From assembly GCA_019683695.1 (NCBI GenBank), contig JADGHX010000010.1, positions 1 through 47,739 on the forward strand: DNA of 47,739 bases, read 5' to 3'. Origin of the DNA: Steroidobacteraceae bacterium. GTDB lineage: Bacteria > Pseudomonadota > Gammaproteobacteria > Steroidobacterales > Steroidobacteraceae. A program made the translations under genes and the position numbers. Below the pieces are notes generated by a model that did not search any database, was not told where the DNA came from, and was given only the letters and a program-made list of their open reading frames with translations. Shown piece by piece: positions 17,065 to 25,595 of this stretch. The stretch's first letter is position 1, and every line of letters starts with the position of its first letter.

Positions 17065-18273
17065 TTACAGGCTCGGCCTTGCCGGCTCCCCGCCACCGTT
17101 CGTGGGCGTTGCGGTGGCGTGGCGCTGGGGCTGCGGATGCGTCCGGGTGGCCGCATCGCGCGGCAGCTTGCCCGTTTCCAGGAACACCTTCATGCGCAGC
17201 AGATCCTCGTCCATCTCCGATTTCGGATCGGCATGGAACAGCTTCGCAAAGACGTGCCCCAGCGCGCCTGCGGGCGGGTTGTAGGTCATCTGGATATCGA
17301 GCCGCGTGGTGTGCTCGTCGATGGGACGGAAGCGGATGATGCCCGCGTGGTCCACCTTCGAATTCGGCACGGTGCGCCAGGCGAGCACCTCGTTCGGCCT
17401 GCGCGCGGTGATCACCGAATCCCACTCCACCGGCATACCCGCAGGCCCGGCGACCACCCAGTGCGAGCGCCCATCCGCATGACGACGCACGTCGAGCACG
17501 TTGCGCGTGAAGGCCGGGTAGTCCTCGAACGTTTCAAGTAACTCGTACACGCGCGCCACCGGCGCGGCCACGGTGAGAGACTTGTGAATGTCGATCGCAC
17601 GCCGCCCTTCGATTCCTGCGAGCCGTTTCACCGGCACATTCATGATCGAGCGAGTGAGCACGACGGCACCGGCAGCCGCACCTGCAATCGCCGGCAGCGA
17701 GCGGCTGCGCACTCCATTGATCATCAGCGCACCACCGGCCACTGCCATGATCAGTCGCGTGGCCGGCGACCAGTTCTCCTGCAGAAGGTCGAACGGCTGC
17801 CTGCGGCGCGGGCGCCCGCCCTGCAGGGACGAAATGGACGCGGAGCTTTCGTGCACGGCAAGCCGATCATTCACCGCATGCACGCCAGGCACCGAGCGCA
17901 TGGCGCGCAGCAGCTCTTCGTGCTCGCGCGCGAGAACGTGGCCCGTGAGGGTGATCGTGCCCTCGTGAGCGGACACATCGATGGCTCCCGGATGCGAGAC
18001 CACACGGCCGAGCCGCGCCCGAACGCGCTCTCTCAGGGTGTCGTCGGGGGCCTCGTCGGACCGGAACAGCGAGCGCGCTTCAGCAGCCACACCTCGCAAG
18101 CGATGGGACAGGTCCCGGGTTGCAACCCGCACGCCACCATCGAGCTGCGTGAGCGTGCTCAGCAGCCGGTCGCGCGCAATCGCGCGTCTGCGGCGACCAC
18201 TCGTGGGGTCGAGGAAGTACGTTGCCCCCACGGTCAGGGCCATGCCCAGGATGGACTGTGTGGCTCGCTTCAT
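17065..18273 (-). CDS. BON-domain / SRPBCC (polyketide-cyclase-like) fusion protein
   Basis: 402-residue protein joining three parts: an N-terminal segment with a short hydrophobic stretch and FLDPTSGRRRRAIARDR, a BON-type domain (about residues 80-150; VDVSAHEGTITLTGHVLAREHEELLRAMRSVPGVHAVNDRL), a hydrophobic section (about 172-205), and a C-terminal START/SRPBCC domain (about 230-380; VAAPVARVYELLETFEDYPAF...IRFRPIDEHTTRLDIQMTYNPP). BON domains attach proteins to membranes or phospholipids, and SRPBCC domains bind hydrophobic ligands; together they suggest a lipid-handling envelope protein, but this is inference. Start at ATG 18273 follows GGGGAG six bases upstream. Confidence 0.85.
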   Translation of the reverse strand: MKRATQSILGMALTVGATYFLDPTSGRRRRAIARDRLLSTLTQLDGGVRVATRDLSHRLRGVAAEARSLFRSDEAPDDTLRERVRARLGRVVSHPGAIDVSAHEGTITLTGHVLAREHEELLRAMRSVPGVHAVNDRLAVHESSASISSLQGGRPRRRQPFDLLQENWSPATRLIMAVAGGALMINGVRSRSLPAIAGAAAGAVVLTRSIMNVPVKRLAGIEGRRAIDIHKSLTVAAPVARVYELLETFEDYPAFTRNVLDVRRHADGRSHWVVAGPAGMPVEWDSVITARRPNEVLAWRTVPNSKVDHAGIIRFRPIDEHTTRLDIQMTYNPPAGALGHVFAKLFHADPKSEMDEDLLRMKVFLETGKLPRDAATRTHPQPQRHATATPTNGGGEPARPSL

Positions 18274-18579
18274 GCGCATCTCCCCGTGCACTTCGCGTCG
18301 CGTGTGCCGCCATCGAGCAACAAATGTTCCGCTTGTGCGCCCGGGCGCGGGCTTGAGCCCGGCTCACCGCAGGCCTGCGACCCCGGCGCATGCGGTCCGC
18401 GCATTCGAGCGCCGTCTCCGGCGTCTCGTGCAGCGGTCCTCGCCGATGTCTCGTGCGGCGCCCTCCCCGCTTCGTGTGCTCCGCCAAAGTGGCCAGCCGC
18501 AAACGTTCTTGCGGACGCGCGAGGCCGCTCTGTGAGAGGCTCTTGCCGGGGGGAAAGCGGCCTGAAAGGGGCACGACTG
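18274..18579. other. Divergent intergenic region (306 bp)
   Basis: Between the minus-strand BON/SRPBCC gene and the plus-strand MFS gene. Open frames here lack ribosome sites and recognisable content. It presumably holds two promoters, but I see no clear -35/-10 pair or operator. Confidence 0.4.
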
Positions 18580-19908
18580 ATGGATTGCGCCGAGAGCTAC
18601 CCGCCGCGTCGCACGGCCTGGTACGCCCTGCTCGTTCTGACCGTCTGCTACACCTTCTCGTACGTCGATCGCCAGATCCTCGCGTTTCTCGTCTCGCCGC
18701 TGAAAGAGGATCTGCTCGTCACGGACACGCAGATCGGGCTTCTGCAAGGTCTCGCATTCGCGATCTTCTACACGATGTTCGGTCTGCCGATGGGCATGCT
18801 GGCGGACCGCTACAGCCGGCGGAACATCATTCTGGCGGGATTGCTGGTGTGGAGCGCCATGACGGCCCTGAGCGGCGCCGCGCGCAGCTACGCATCCCTC
18901 GCCCTCGCGCGCATGGGCGTCGGGGTCGGCGAAGCCGTCATCAACCCTTGCGCCTTCTCGATGATTGCCGATTACTTCCCGCGCGAGCGCCTCAGCACGG
19001 CGCTCAGCGTGTACATGATGGGCATTCAGCTCGGCGCAGGCCTCGCGCTCATCATCGGCGGCGTGGTCGTCCATGCGATCACGAGCATGCCGCCCGTCGA
19101 GCTCGGCGGCAGCGTGATTGCGCCGTGGCGAATCGTGTTCGTCGTGGTGGGCGTGCCCGGACTCCTGATCGCGTTACTGCTGCTCACCGTGAAGGAGCCC
19201 GCGCGGCGCGCGGTGCGAGCGCTGGATGCGCGGCAGGGCCTTCCCTTTCGCGTCGCGAGCAAGGAAATCCTGGCGCGCTGGCAATCCGTGCTGGGCATTG
19301 CGCTGATGATCGGCTGCCAGGCCATGAGCAACTATGCGCTGCTCGCATGGTCCCCGGCATTCTTCGAGCGTGTGCACGAATGGCCGCGTAACCAGACGGG
19401 CCTGGTGCTCGGGCTCATCACCCTGGGCTCGGGGTGCACCGGCCTGATCGTCGGCGGGCGCCTCGCGGATTACTGGCAGCGCGTCGGCGTCACGGATGGC
19501 ACGCTGCGCGTGGGGCTCATCGGCCTGATCGGCGTGGGGCTGACACTGCCCGTGGCCATGCTGCTGCCGCAGGCGGGCGCCACGGTGGCTCTGCTCGTCG
19601 TGACGGTGCTCTTCGTGGGGCTGCCGATCGGCACCTCCTACGCGGCCGTGCAACTCATCTTCCCGAATCAGCTGCGCGGCACGGCCTCGGCCGTCGTGCT
19701 CTTCATCGTGAACCTGATGGGCCTGGGGCTCGGATCACTCCTGCCGGGGCTGTTCAACGACTATCTCTTCGGGGACGAAAAGATGGTCGGCCATTCGATC
19801 GCGCTGACCGTGGGGCTGTCGAGCCTCGTCGGCGCCACGATCGTCACACTGACACTGCGCCCGTACCGCCGCCACTACGCGCTGCTGCAGGGCGCGCTAT
19901 CGACCTGA
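18580..19908 (+). CDS. MFS transporter, Spinster-like
   Basis: 443-residue, 12-helix major facilitator superfamily transporter. It begins MDCAESYPPRR before the first helix; the helix-2/3 loop signature MGMLADRYSRRNII is visible, as is the R-x-G-x-G-x-A motif (RMGVGVGEAVINP) in the fourth helix, both typical of the spinster-like subfamily. Substrate unknown; relatives have been linked to lipids or sphingoid and organic acids in different organisms. ATG 18580 follows an AAAGGGG-like ribosome site. It is tail to tail with another MFS gene, 19 bp apart, with a hairpin between. Confidence 0.92.
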   Translation: MDCAESYPPRRTAWYALLVLTVCYTFSYVDRQILAFLVSPLKEDLLVTDTQIGLLQGLAFAIFYTMFGLPMGMLADRYSRRNIILAGLLVWSAMTALSGAARSYASLALARMGVGVGEAVINPCAFSMIADYFPRERLSTALSVYMMGIQLGAGLALIIGGVVVHAITSMPPVELGGSVIAPWRIVFVVVGVPGLLIALLLLTVKEPARRAVRALDARQGLPFRVASKEILARWQSVLGIALMIGCQAMSNYALLAWSPAFFERVHEWPRNQTGLVLGLITLGSGCTGLIVGGRLADYWQRVGVTDGTLRVGLIGLIGVGLTLPVAMLLPQAGATVALLVVTVLFVGLPIGTSYAAVQLIFPNQLRGTASAVVLFIVNLMGLGLGSLLPGLFNDYLFGDEKMVGHSIALTVGLSSLVGATIVTLTLRPYRRHYALLQGALST

Positions 19909-19922
19909 GGGCTTGCGCCCTC
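19907..19922. terminator. Hairpin between convergent MFS genes
   Basis: GAGGGC (19907-19912) and GCCCTC (19917-19922) pair with a 4-base loop, overlapping the stop of the plus-strand MFS gene and 6 bp from the minus-strand MFS stop. The stem is short and no T-run follows, so it is a possible shared terminator only. Confidence 0.35.
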
Positions 19923-19927
19923 CTGCG

Positions 19928-21193
19928 TCAGGCCGGCCTTGCGGCAGCGGTCTGGCCGGCAACGGCGCGCACCTTTGCGGGCGCCGTCTCGACCAGGAAC
20001 AGACACAGCACGCCACCCAGCGCCGCGCAGCCGATCTGCAGCAGCACCGGCGTCGCAAGACTCGACAGGTCGGCGAGCTTGCCCGCGAGGGAGGTGATGC
20101 CGAAACCGCCGATCACCTCACCTACGCAGACCACAAGGCCCATCGCCGTGGCCGCATATCGCCGCGAGATGGTCTCGCCGGGGATCACGCCCATGAAGAG
20201 CGGGAACGCACCGGTCGCCGTCCAGCCGAGGAACATGAGCACGCCGAGGACGACCGGCGAGCCATGGAAATACAGCGCGGCCATCGGCGTGATCACGCCC
20301 GCGAGACAGAACGCAATCATCACGGGCTTGCGCCCGATGCGATCGGAGAGCCACGGCGCGCCGAACCCGGAAACGGCGGAGGCCACCCCCAGGGTGGTCA
20401 TGAGATACGCCATCGTCTGCGCCGGCAGGCCGCGATACTCGGTGAAGAACCTGGGCAGGAACGTCCACCCGAGAATCATCCACGCCACGAGGAACACGGA
20501 GATGGCCGAGCAGAGCGCAATGTTGCGCACCTTCAGCATGTCGAACACGCGCATGCGGGGCGCATTCGCATCTGCCGCTTCCCCGCCCACGGCAGCCTGC
20601 GCGGCGCGCGTCGGCTCGCGCACCCAGAACATCACGGCCACCGCGCAGAGCAGCCCCGGGATGCCCGCGATGAAGAATGCCGCGCGCCAGCCGAAGGCTT
20701 CGGCAATCGGCACGAGCACCAGTGGCGCGACACTCTGGCCCAGCAGGGCCGCGAAGAAGTTCTGCATGAAGCCGGCGTTCACGCCGCGGCGATGCTCGGA
20801 GGACTCCACGGCCATGATGGCCAGACACACCGGCAGGAACGGCCCCTCAACGGCGCCCATGATCATGCGCGAGAGGAGGAGCACGGGGTACGACGTGGCG
20901 AGCCCCGCGAGGATGGAGCAGCCCGAGAAGATCAGCAGAAAGGCGAGCAGGAAGGGCTTGCGGGCCCCGCGCGCGTCCGACCATCTCGCGATGAGGAATG
21001 CACCGAGCGCCCACGTGATGGCAAGCCCGGAGCCGAGGAACCCGACCTGCGTGTTCGAGAGGGGAATGTCCCGCGTGATGAACGGCACCAGAATGCCGGC
21101 GGCGTTTCGATCGAAGAACGCGACGCCGAAGGAGATGCCGAGCAGCAGCAGCAGCCCGTTCTCGTACGTGAAGATGCCGGTTCGTCTGGTCAT
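19928..21193 (-). CDS. MFS transporter (organic-acid-type)
   Basis: 421-residue MFS transporter with 12 predicted helices. Motifs: GFLGSGLAITWALGAFLIARWSDARGARK (helix 2/3 loop) and SRMIMGAVEGPFLPVCLAIM in helix 4/5, with FDRNAAGILVP in the first helix, as in anion:cation-symporter-like transporters. The ATG at 21193 follows a GGGAGG tract; the frame is open upstream to 21301 but the region is not conserved in character. Substrate unknown; an organic anion is the usual guess for this subgroup. Convergent with the Spinster-like MFS gene. Confidence 0.9.
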   Translation of the reverse strand: MTRRTGIFTYENGLLLLLGISFGVAFFDRNAAGILVPFITRDIPLSNTQVGFLGSGLAITWALGAFLIARWSDARGARKPFLLAFLLIFSGCSILAGLATSYPVLLLSRMIMGAVEGPFLPVCLAIMAVESSEHRRGVNAGFMQNFFAALLGQSVAPLVLVPIAEAFGWRAAFFIAGIPGLLCAVAVMFWVREPTRAAQAAVGGEAADANAPRMRVFDMLKVRNIALCSAISVFLVAWMILGWTFLPRFFTEYRGLPAQTMAYLMTTLGVASAVSGFGAPWLSDRIGRKPVMIAFCLAGVITPMAALYFHGSPVVLGVLMFLGWTATGAFPLFMGVIPGETISRRYAATAMGLVVCVGEVIGGFGITSLAGKLADLSSLATPVLLQIGCAALGGVLCLFLVETAPAKVRAVAGQTAAARPA

Positions 21194-21343
21194 ACCGCTC
21201 TTGCCTCCCTCCCGGCCCATTTCTTCGCTGGGCTCCGGGCCGATCATAGAGGAATCCCACGGCCGGGCAGCACCAACGGGACCGATGGCCGCTGCTTGCA
21301 CAACCTGACGGCGACCCTCCGGCGGGCGCGCCCTTGCCTGCCC

Positions 21344-23014
21344 TTACGCTCGCGGTGCTGCGCGCAGCGTGAGGCCGCGGCTCTCGAGGTGCCGCGTGAC
21401 GGATGCGAGAGCGTTGGGGTCCCGCGTATCGACGGTGATCACATCCAGGCTTTCACCCGAGCCAATGGGCTCATGCTGGCCGAGCTGCCACTCGAGGACG
21501 GCGAGGTCCGCCTCGGAAGCATCCCGTCCGGAGCGAGTGCGCGCCGCGATGCGCTCCTTGAGCACCGCGGCGGGCGCATCGCAGTGAACGACGAACACCA
21601 GCACGCCGAGATGACGCGCCCGGCTCGTGACGGTGTCGCGTTGGGCGCGCCTCAAGAACGTGGCATCCACGATGACCGGATAGCCTCCGGACAGAACCTG
21701 TTCGACGACGTCGGCAAGGCGCGCGTAGGTCTGCTCCGTGACGCCCGGCGCGTAGAGCCCGCGGCCCAGCGCCGAGCGCGAAGAGGCAAGCTCCCCGAGC
21801 CCGGCGGCGCGCTTACGCTCCACATCGGAGCGCACGTGAATCGCGCCGATGGCCGGCGCGAGCTGCCGCGCGAGCCACGTTTTTCCCGATCCGGAAAGGC
21901 CGGACATCAGGATCAGCGCTGTCGGCCGGGGCTGCAGCGCGCGGCGTGCAACGTCCACAAACGCTGCGTGATCGCGCCGCATTGCCTCGAGCGCGGCGGA
22001 GCTGGCCGATTGGGGATTGCGATGCCCTTCAGCAAGCAAGCCCTTCACCTCGAGCGCCGCCACCTTCGCACGCACAAGCGCGCGATGAGCCTTGTACAGA
22101 TCGAGAACCCGGCACGCTTCGAAATCGCCGGACACATCGAGATAGCCGGTGAGAAATGCATGCGCGTGCGCGGGCCGGTCGTGCGCTTCCAGATCGGCAA
22201 TAAGAAACGCGATCTCCTCCGCAACGTCGATCCAACGGAACGCGGGCTCGAATTCCATGCAGTCGAAGGCCACGAGCCGGTTCTGCAGCCATACCACGTT
22301 GCGCGAGTGAAGATCCCCATGACATTCGCGCACACGGCCCGCATCCCGACGTGCGCTGATCAGCGGCGTGAGAGCGCGCAGTCGTGCGGTGAGCGCGTGC
22401 TCTATCGAGGAGAGGCTGTCGTCGGCGCTCGAAAGCGGATCCGGATCGGCGTCCGCGCTCCTTCGAGCCTGCTCGGCGGTCACCTCGGCAACGATGGCCG
22501 CATAGCTCTCAACATTCTCCGTGAGCACTTTCGCGACGCCCTCCGCTCGTCCCCATGGCTCGTCGGGCCGGGGCACGGGCAGACGCTCATGAATGCGGGC
22601 CAGCTCGCGGCCGAACGCATCCAGGGATTCCGTGCCGATGGCATCGCGCGCGAGCAGGCGATCGAGCTCCTGATCCGGCGGGAACTGCCGCATGTGCACA
22701 CAGCGCTCGAGCACACGGCCGGTGCCGCCGATCGCGGCGAGCCCGTTCCGCTCCGTGATGTCGCAAACGTCCAGATACAGGTCGGGCGCGAAGCGGCGAT
22801 TGAGCCGCACTTCCTCGGCGCAAAAGAACGCCCGGCGCTCCGCGGAGGTGAGATCGACGAAGGGATAGCGCACCGGCCGCTTGATCTTGTACGCGTACTC
22901 GCCGGTGAGCAGCACCCACGAGACATGCGTCTGCACGAGCGTGACCGCGCTGACCGGATGCGGATAGGCCCCGGGCTGCAGAAGTCCGGCGAACTGTTCG
23001 GGCAACTGGGCCAT
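21344..23014 (-). CDS. Bifunctional aminoglycoside-phosphotransferase-like / AAA ATP-binding protein
   Basis: 556-residue fusion. The first half (about 1-340) resembles APH-like kinases: FTGEYAYKIKRPV near the start, and the Brenner-type catalytic loop with His232 and Asp234 in CHGDLHSRN, followed by FDCMEFEP. The second half (about 365-540) is a P-loop kinase with Walker A GLSGSGKT (Lys378) and HVRSDVERKR, similar to zeta-toxin-like or chloramphenicol-phosphotransferase-like proteins. The two-part arrangement is a well-known but uncharacterised family. Small-molecule phosphorylation is inferred; neither substrate is known. Confidence 0.88.
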   Translation of the reverse strand: MAQLPEQFAGLLQPGAYPHPVSAVTLVQTHVSWVLLTGEYAYKIKRPVRYPFVDLTSAERRAFFCAEEVRLNRRFAPDLYLDVCDITERNGLAAIGGTGRVLERCVHMRQFPPDQELDRLLARDAIGTESLDAFGRELARIHERLPVPRPDEPWGRAEGVAKVLTENVESYAAIVAEVTAEQARRSADADPDPLSSADDSLSSIEHALTARLRALTPLISARRDAGRVRECHGDLHSRNVVWLQNRLVAFDCMEFEPAFRWIDVAEEIAFLIADLEAHDRPAHAHAFLTGYLDVSGDFEACRVLDLYKAHRALVRAKVAALEVKGLLAEGHRNPQSASSAALEAMRRDHAAFVDVARRALQPRPTALILMSGLSGSGKTWLARQLAPAIGAIHVRSDVERKRAAGLGELASSRSALGRGLYAPGVTEQTYARLADVVEQVLSGGYPVIVDATFLRRAQRDTVTSRARHLGVLVFVVHCDAPAAVLKERIAARTRSGRDASEADLAVLEWQLGQHEPIGSGESLDVITVDTRDPNALASVTRHLESRGLTLRAAPRA

Positions 23015-23082
23015 GAGCAGTCAACGTGCAGCGGCGCTGCCGCGAGAATACTGGAATCGCGGCGCGGGCTACCCGCCGCCGC

Positions 23083-23700
23083 TCAGCTCGTGCGTGCGAT
23101 GGCGACCGCGGCGCCGGCCATTGCCGTCGCGCTCCCGCGGTTGACGAGGCGGATGGCGCGCGGGCTACGCAGCAGCCGTCGTGCACGGGCCGCCGCATAG
23201 GCGTACACGCCCAGCACCAGAGGCAGAACGAGGGAAATGACGAGCGCGATCTCGACAAACCCCGCCACCGTCAGCGTTTCCAGCTTCACGACCGTGGGCA
23301 GCAACGCCAGGAAGAACACCATGGGCTTCGGGTTGCCGAGTGTCAGCGCGAGGCTCCCGAGAAACAGGCGCGACGGGGCTTGTGACTGATCCACCGCCAA
23401 GGCTTCCACGGGCCGCGGCTCCGAGGTCCACATGCGATAAGCGAGCCAGAGCAGGTACGCCGCACCCGCGTACTTCACCACCGCGAACACCGTGTGCGCG
23501 GACTGCGCCAGAGCGGCGAGCCCGGTCGCCGCCACGGTGAACCACACGAGGTCGCCCACGAGAAACCCGGCGATGAATGCGGGCGCGCCCTGCGTGCCAC
23601 GCACAAGCGAGCGCGCAACCACGGCAGCAACGCCCGGCCCCGGTGAGAACACCGCAAGGCCGTACACCACTGCAAACACCGCCAGCCCGTAAACGCTCAT
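23083..23700 (-). CDS. LysE family amino-acid exporter
   Basis: 205-residue inner-membrane protein with six hydrophobic segments and the LysE/RhtB N-terminal signature FSPGPGVAAVVARSLVRGTQGAPAFIAG. Members export amino acids or their derivatives using the proton gradient. The GPGP motif and the middle LGNPKPMVFFLALLP segment (the NPK motif before helix 4) are typical. ATG 23700 follows GAGGTG four bases upstream and is preferred over the GTG at 23706. Substrate is not predictable. Confidence 0.92.
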   Translation of the reverse strand: MSVYGLAVFAVVYGLAVFSPGPGVAAVVARSLVRGTQGAPAFIAGFLVGDLVWFTVAATGLAALAQSAHTVFAVVKYAGAAYLLWLAYRMWTSEPRPVEALAVDQSQAPSRLFLGSLALTLGNPKPMVFFLALLPTVVKLETLTVAGFVEIALVISLVLPLVLGVYAYAAARARRLLRSPRAIRLVNRGSATAMAGAAVAIARTS

Positions 23701-23721
23701 GGGCACCTCACCGCCCGTAAA

Positions 23722-24540
23722 TCAGAACGGGTCGATCTCCCCCGTCGTCCAGTTGGTAATACGCCCGGAGCGCTCCATCGTGAGCCCATCGATCTCCTTG
23801 ATGAGCTTCGCGATCTCCTCCTCCACCGGGCGCGCCATCGGATTGCTGCCCGCCACGCCCGGCTTGCTCGCCACCAGCACCGGCTCCATCAGGGCGACGA
23901 TGATGCCCTTCGGCTTCACGGCGTGCGAGAGCTTGCGCGAATACATGTTGAGCGCGGCCTTGCTCGCGCCGTAGTTCATGCCCATGGCCGAGTCGCCGCC
24001 GAAGCGCCCGAACGAGCCGATGAACGAGGTGATGTTGACGATCTTCTTCTGCTTCGAGCGCTCCACGTGCGGCATGAACGCCTGGATCATGCGCATCGGC
24101 CCGAGCGCGTTCACGTCGAAGTCCGTGCGCGCAGCGTCGAAGTCGATCTTCTCGAAGGGCGTGTTCACCTTATCGAGGTCCGCCTGGAAGGTGGCCTCGA
24201 CGTTCGCGGCATTGTTGATGAGCACGTCGATGGGCTGATCGCGATACTTCTCCGCCACCGCGCGAATCGTGCTCGTGTCGCTCACGTCGATCCGCTCGAT
24301 GACGAGCTGCGGATGCTTCGCCTGAATGGCACGCAGGTCCGCAAGGCCCGGATCGTCCGCCTTCCGGCGTGTGGTGGCGATGACATTCCAGTCCCGCGCC
24401 GCATACTGCCGCGCAAGCTCCAGCCCGATGCCGCGATTGGCACCGGTGATGATCACCGTGGGCGCTCCCGGTTTCAGCGCGGCTTGCGCGGCGAGCGGAG
24501 CGAGAACGAGGGCAATGAGAACGACGAATCTGCGCAACAT
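23722..24540 (-). CDS. SDR family oxidoreductase with an N-terminal signal peptide
   Basis: 272-residue short-chain dehydrogenase/reductase. The nucleotide motif is TGANRGIG (residues 32-39), the NNAA motif follows, the catalytic Tyr190 and Lys194 are in YGASKAA, and the C-terminal GMTGEIDPF-like tail is typical of C-factor/sniffer-like SDRs. Residues 1-20 (MLRRFVVLIALVLAPLAAQA) form a signal peptide with an AQA cleavage site, which is unusual for an NAD(P)-dependent enzyme. Its ATG follows directly after the stop (TAG) of the upstream oxidoreductase, so the two are one operon. The substrate is unknown. Confidence 0.9.
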   Translation of the reverse strand: MLRRFVVLIALVLAPLAAQAALKPGAPTVIITGANRGIGLELARQYAARDWNVIATTRRKADDPGLADLRAIQAKHPQLVIERIDVSDTSTIRAVAEKYRDQPIDVLINNAANVEATFQADLDKVNTPFEKIDFDAARTDFDVNALGPMRMIQAFMPHVERSKQKKIVNITSFIGSFGRFGGDSAMGMNYGASKAALNMYSRKLSHAVKPKGIIVALMEPVLVASKPGVAGSNPMARPVEEEIAKLIKEIDGLTMERSGRITNWTTGEIDPF

Positions 24541-25530
24541 CTAGTTCACCGTGACGACGATTTTTCCGATTTGTTGATTCGATTCCAGGTAGCGGTGCGC
24601 CTCGACGATCTGCGCGAGCGGAAAGGTCTTCGCGATCACCGGCTGCAGATGGCCTTCGGCCAGTCCCTGGAGAATGAGCTTGTGGGCCCGTGCGTAACGT
24701 TCCGGCTTTCCCCAGATCTGCGAGGCGACCCACCCCCGCAGGCTCAGGCCCTTCAGTGCCGCGGGCCAGTGCGGAAAGACAGTGGGCTGGCCGCTCAGGC
24801 TGCCATAGATGAAGAGGATGCCCTCTTCGGCCATCGCCTGCGCAAGCTTGTCCACTTCCGGACCACCTACCGGATCGAACACGAGCCGCGCGCCCTTGCC
24901 GCCGGTGATGCGCATCACTTCCGCGACGAGATCGGTTTCTTCCGTGGCGATCACATGCTGCGCGCCATGGGCTTTGAGCGCGGCCGCCTTGTCACTGCGA
25001 CGCGTGCACGCGATGGAAACCGCGCCCGCCCAGTTCGCAAGCTGAATGGCCGCAAGCCCGACACTGCTCGAGGCCGCCCGAATCACCACGTGATCCCCGA
25101 CGGTGGCATGTCCCACTTCGATGATGGCCAGCGCGGTGAAGTACTGCATCCAGATGGATGCCGCCTGCACCGGAGTGAGCCCCGGTGGCGGCGGCAGAAG
25201 GCTGCGCGCCGGCACGATGGCCTTCTCCGCATACAGGCCGTATTCGCCCTGGCGAAAACTCGGCACGACACACACGCGGTCGCCCGCCTTGAACCCCTGC
25301 ACATCCGGGCCGATCGCCTCGATGACGCCGACACCTTCGTAGCCGATGAGTGTGGGGAGCGTCGGTTTCTGAAGGTACATTCCGCTGCGGAAGGCCGCTT
25401 CCGCGCGATTGAGCCCGATCGCTTCCACGGCGATACGCACTTCGCCCGGCCCGGGCTCGCCCACCTCGAGATCCTCGATGCGCAGCACTTCCGGTCCACC
25501 GTGCTGGTGAACACGCACCACCTTGCTCAT
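24541..25530 (-). CDS. Zinc-independent alcohol dehydrogenase / quinone oxidoreductase-like (MDR family)
   Basis: 329-residue medium-chain dehydrogenase/reductase. GroES-like N-terminal domain with LIGYEGVGVIEAIGPDV, then the Rossmann fold (RAASSSVGLAAIQLAN) for NADPH. The usual zinc ligands (GHE and four-Cys lobe) are absent, so it fits the quinone oxidoreductase branch: one-electron or two-electron reduction of quinones or enones with NADPH. Start ATG 25530 has AGAGGCG upstream. It is followed with no gap by the SDR gene, so both are probably transcribed together, perhaps acting on the same carbonyl or quinone substrate. Confidence 0.9.
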   Translation of the reverse strand: MSKVVRVHQHGGPEVLRIEDLEVGEPGPGEVRIAVEAIGLNRAEAAFRSGMYLQKPTLPTLIGYEGVGVIEAIGPDVQGFKAGDRVCVVPSFRQGEYGLYAEKAIVPARSLLPPPPGLTPVQAASIWMQYFTALAIIEVGHATVGDHVVIRAASSSVGLAAIQLANWAGAVSIACTRRSDKAAALKAHGAQHVIATEETDLVAEVMRITGGKGARLVFDPVGGPEVDKLAQAMAEEGILFIYGSLSGQPTVFPHWPAALKGLSLRGWVASQIWGKPERYARAHKLILQGLAEGHLQPVIAKTFPLAQIVEAHRYLESNQQIGKIVVTVN

Positions 25531-25551
25531 GGTCTTGCGCCTCTGTGAAGT

Positions 25552-25572
25552 TCGCGGGCGGCTCGCCCGCGA
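25552..25572. terminator. GC-rich hairpin between TonB receptor gene end and the oxidoreductase pair
   Basis: Arms TCGCGGGCG (25552-25560) and CGCCCGCGA (25564-25572) form a perfect 9-bp stem with a 3-base loop. It is in the gap between the 25596 stop of the receptor gene and the 25530 start of the oxidoreductase gene. No T-run follows on the minus strand, so termination is likely but not of the ideal type. Confidence 0.5.
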
Positions 25573-25595
25573 GAGTTAACACCTGCGCGCGGAGC

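Noticed and set aside
18274-18579. Extra small genes in the gap before the Spinster-like MFS gene
   Set aside because: The open frames are without ribosome sites and are continuations of shadow frames from neighbouring genes.
19913-23200. A 1095-residue plus-strand open frame
   Set aside because: It runs antisense to the MFS transporter and the APH/ATPase gene, has Arg/His/Glu-biased composition without any domain, and is an artefact of high-GC third positions on the other strand.
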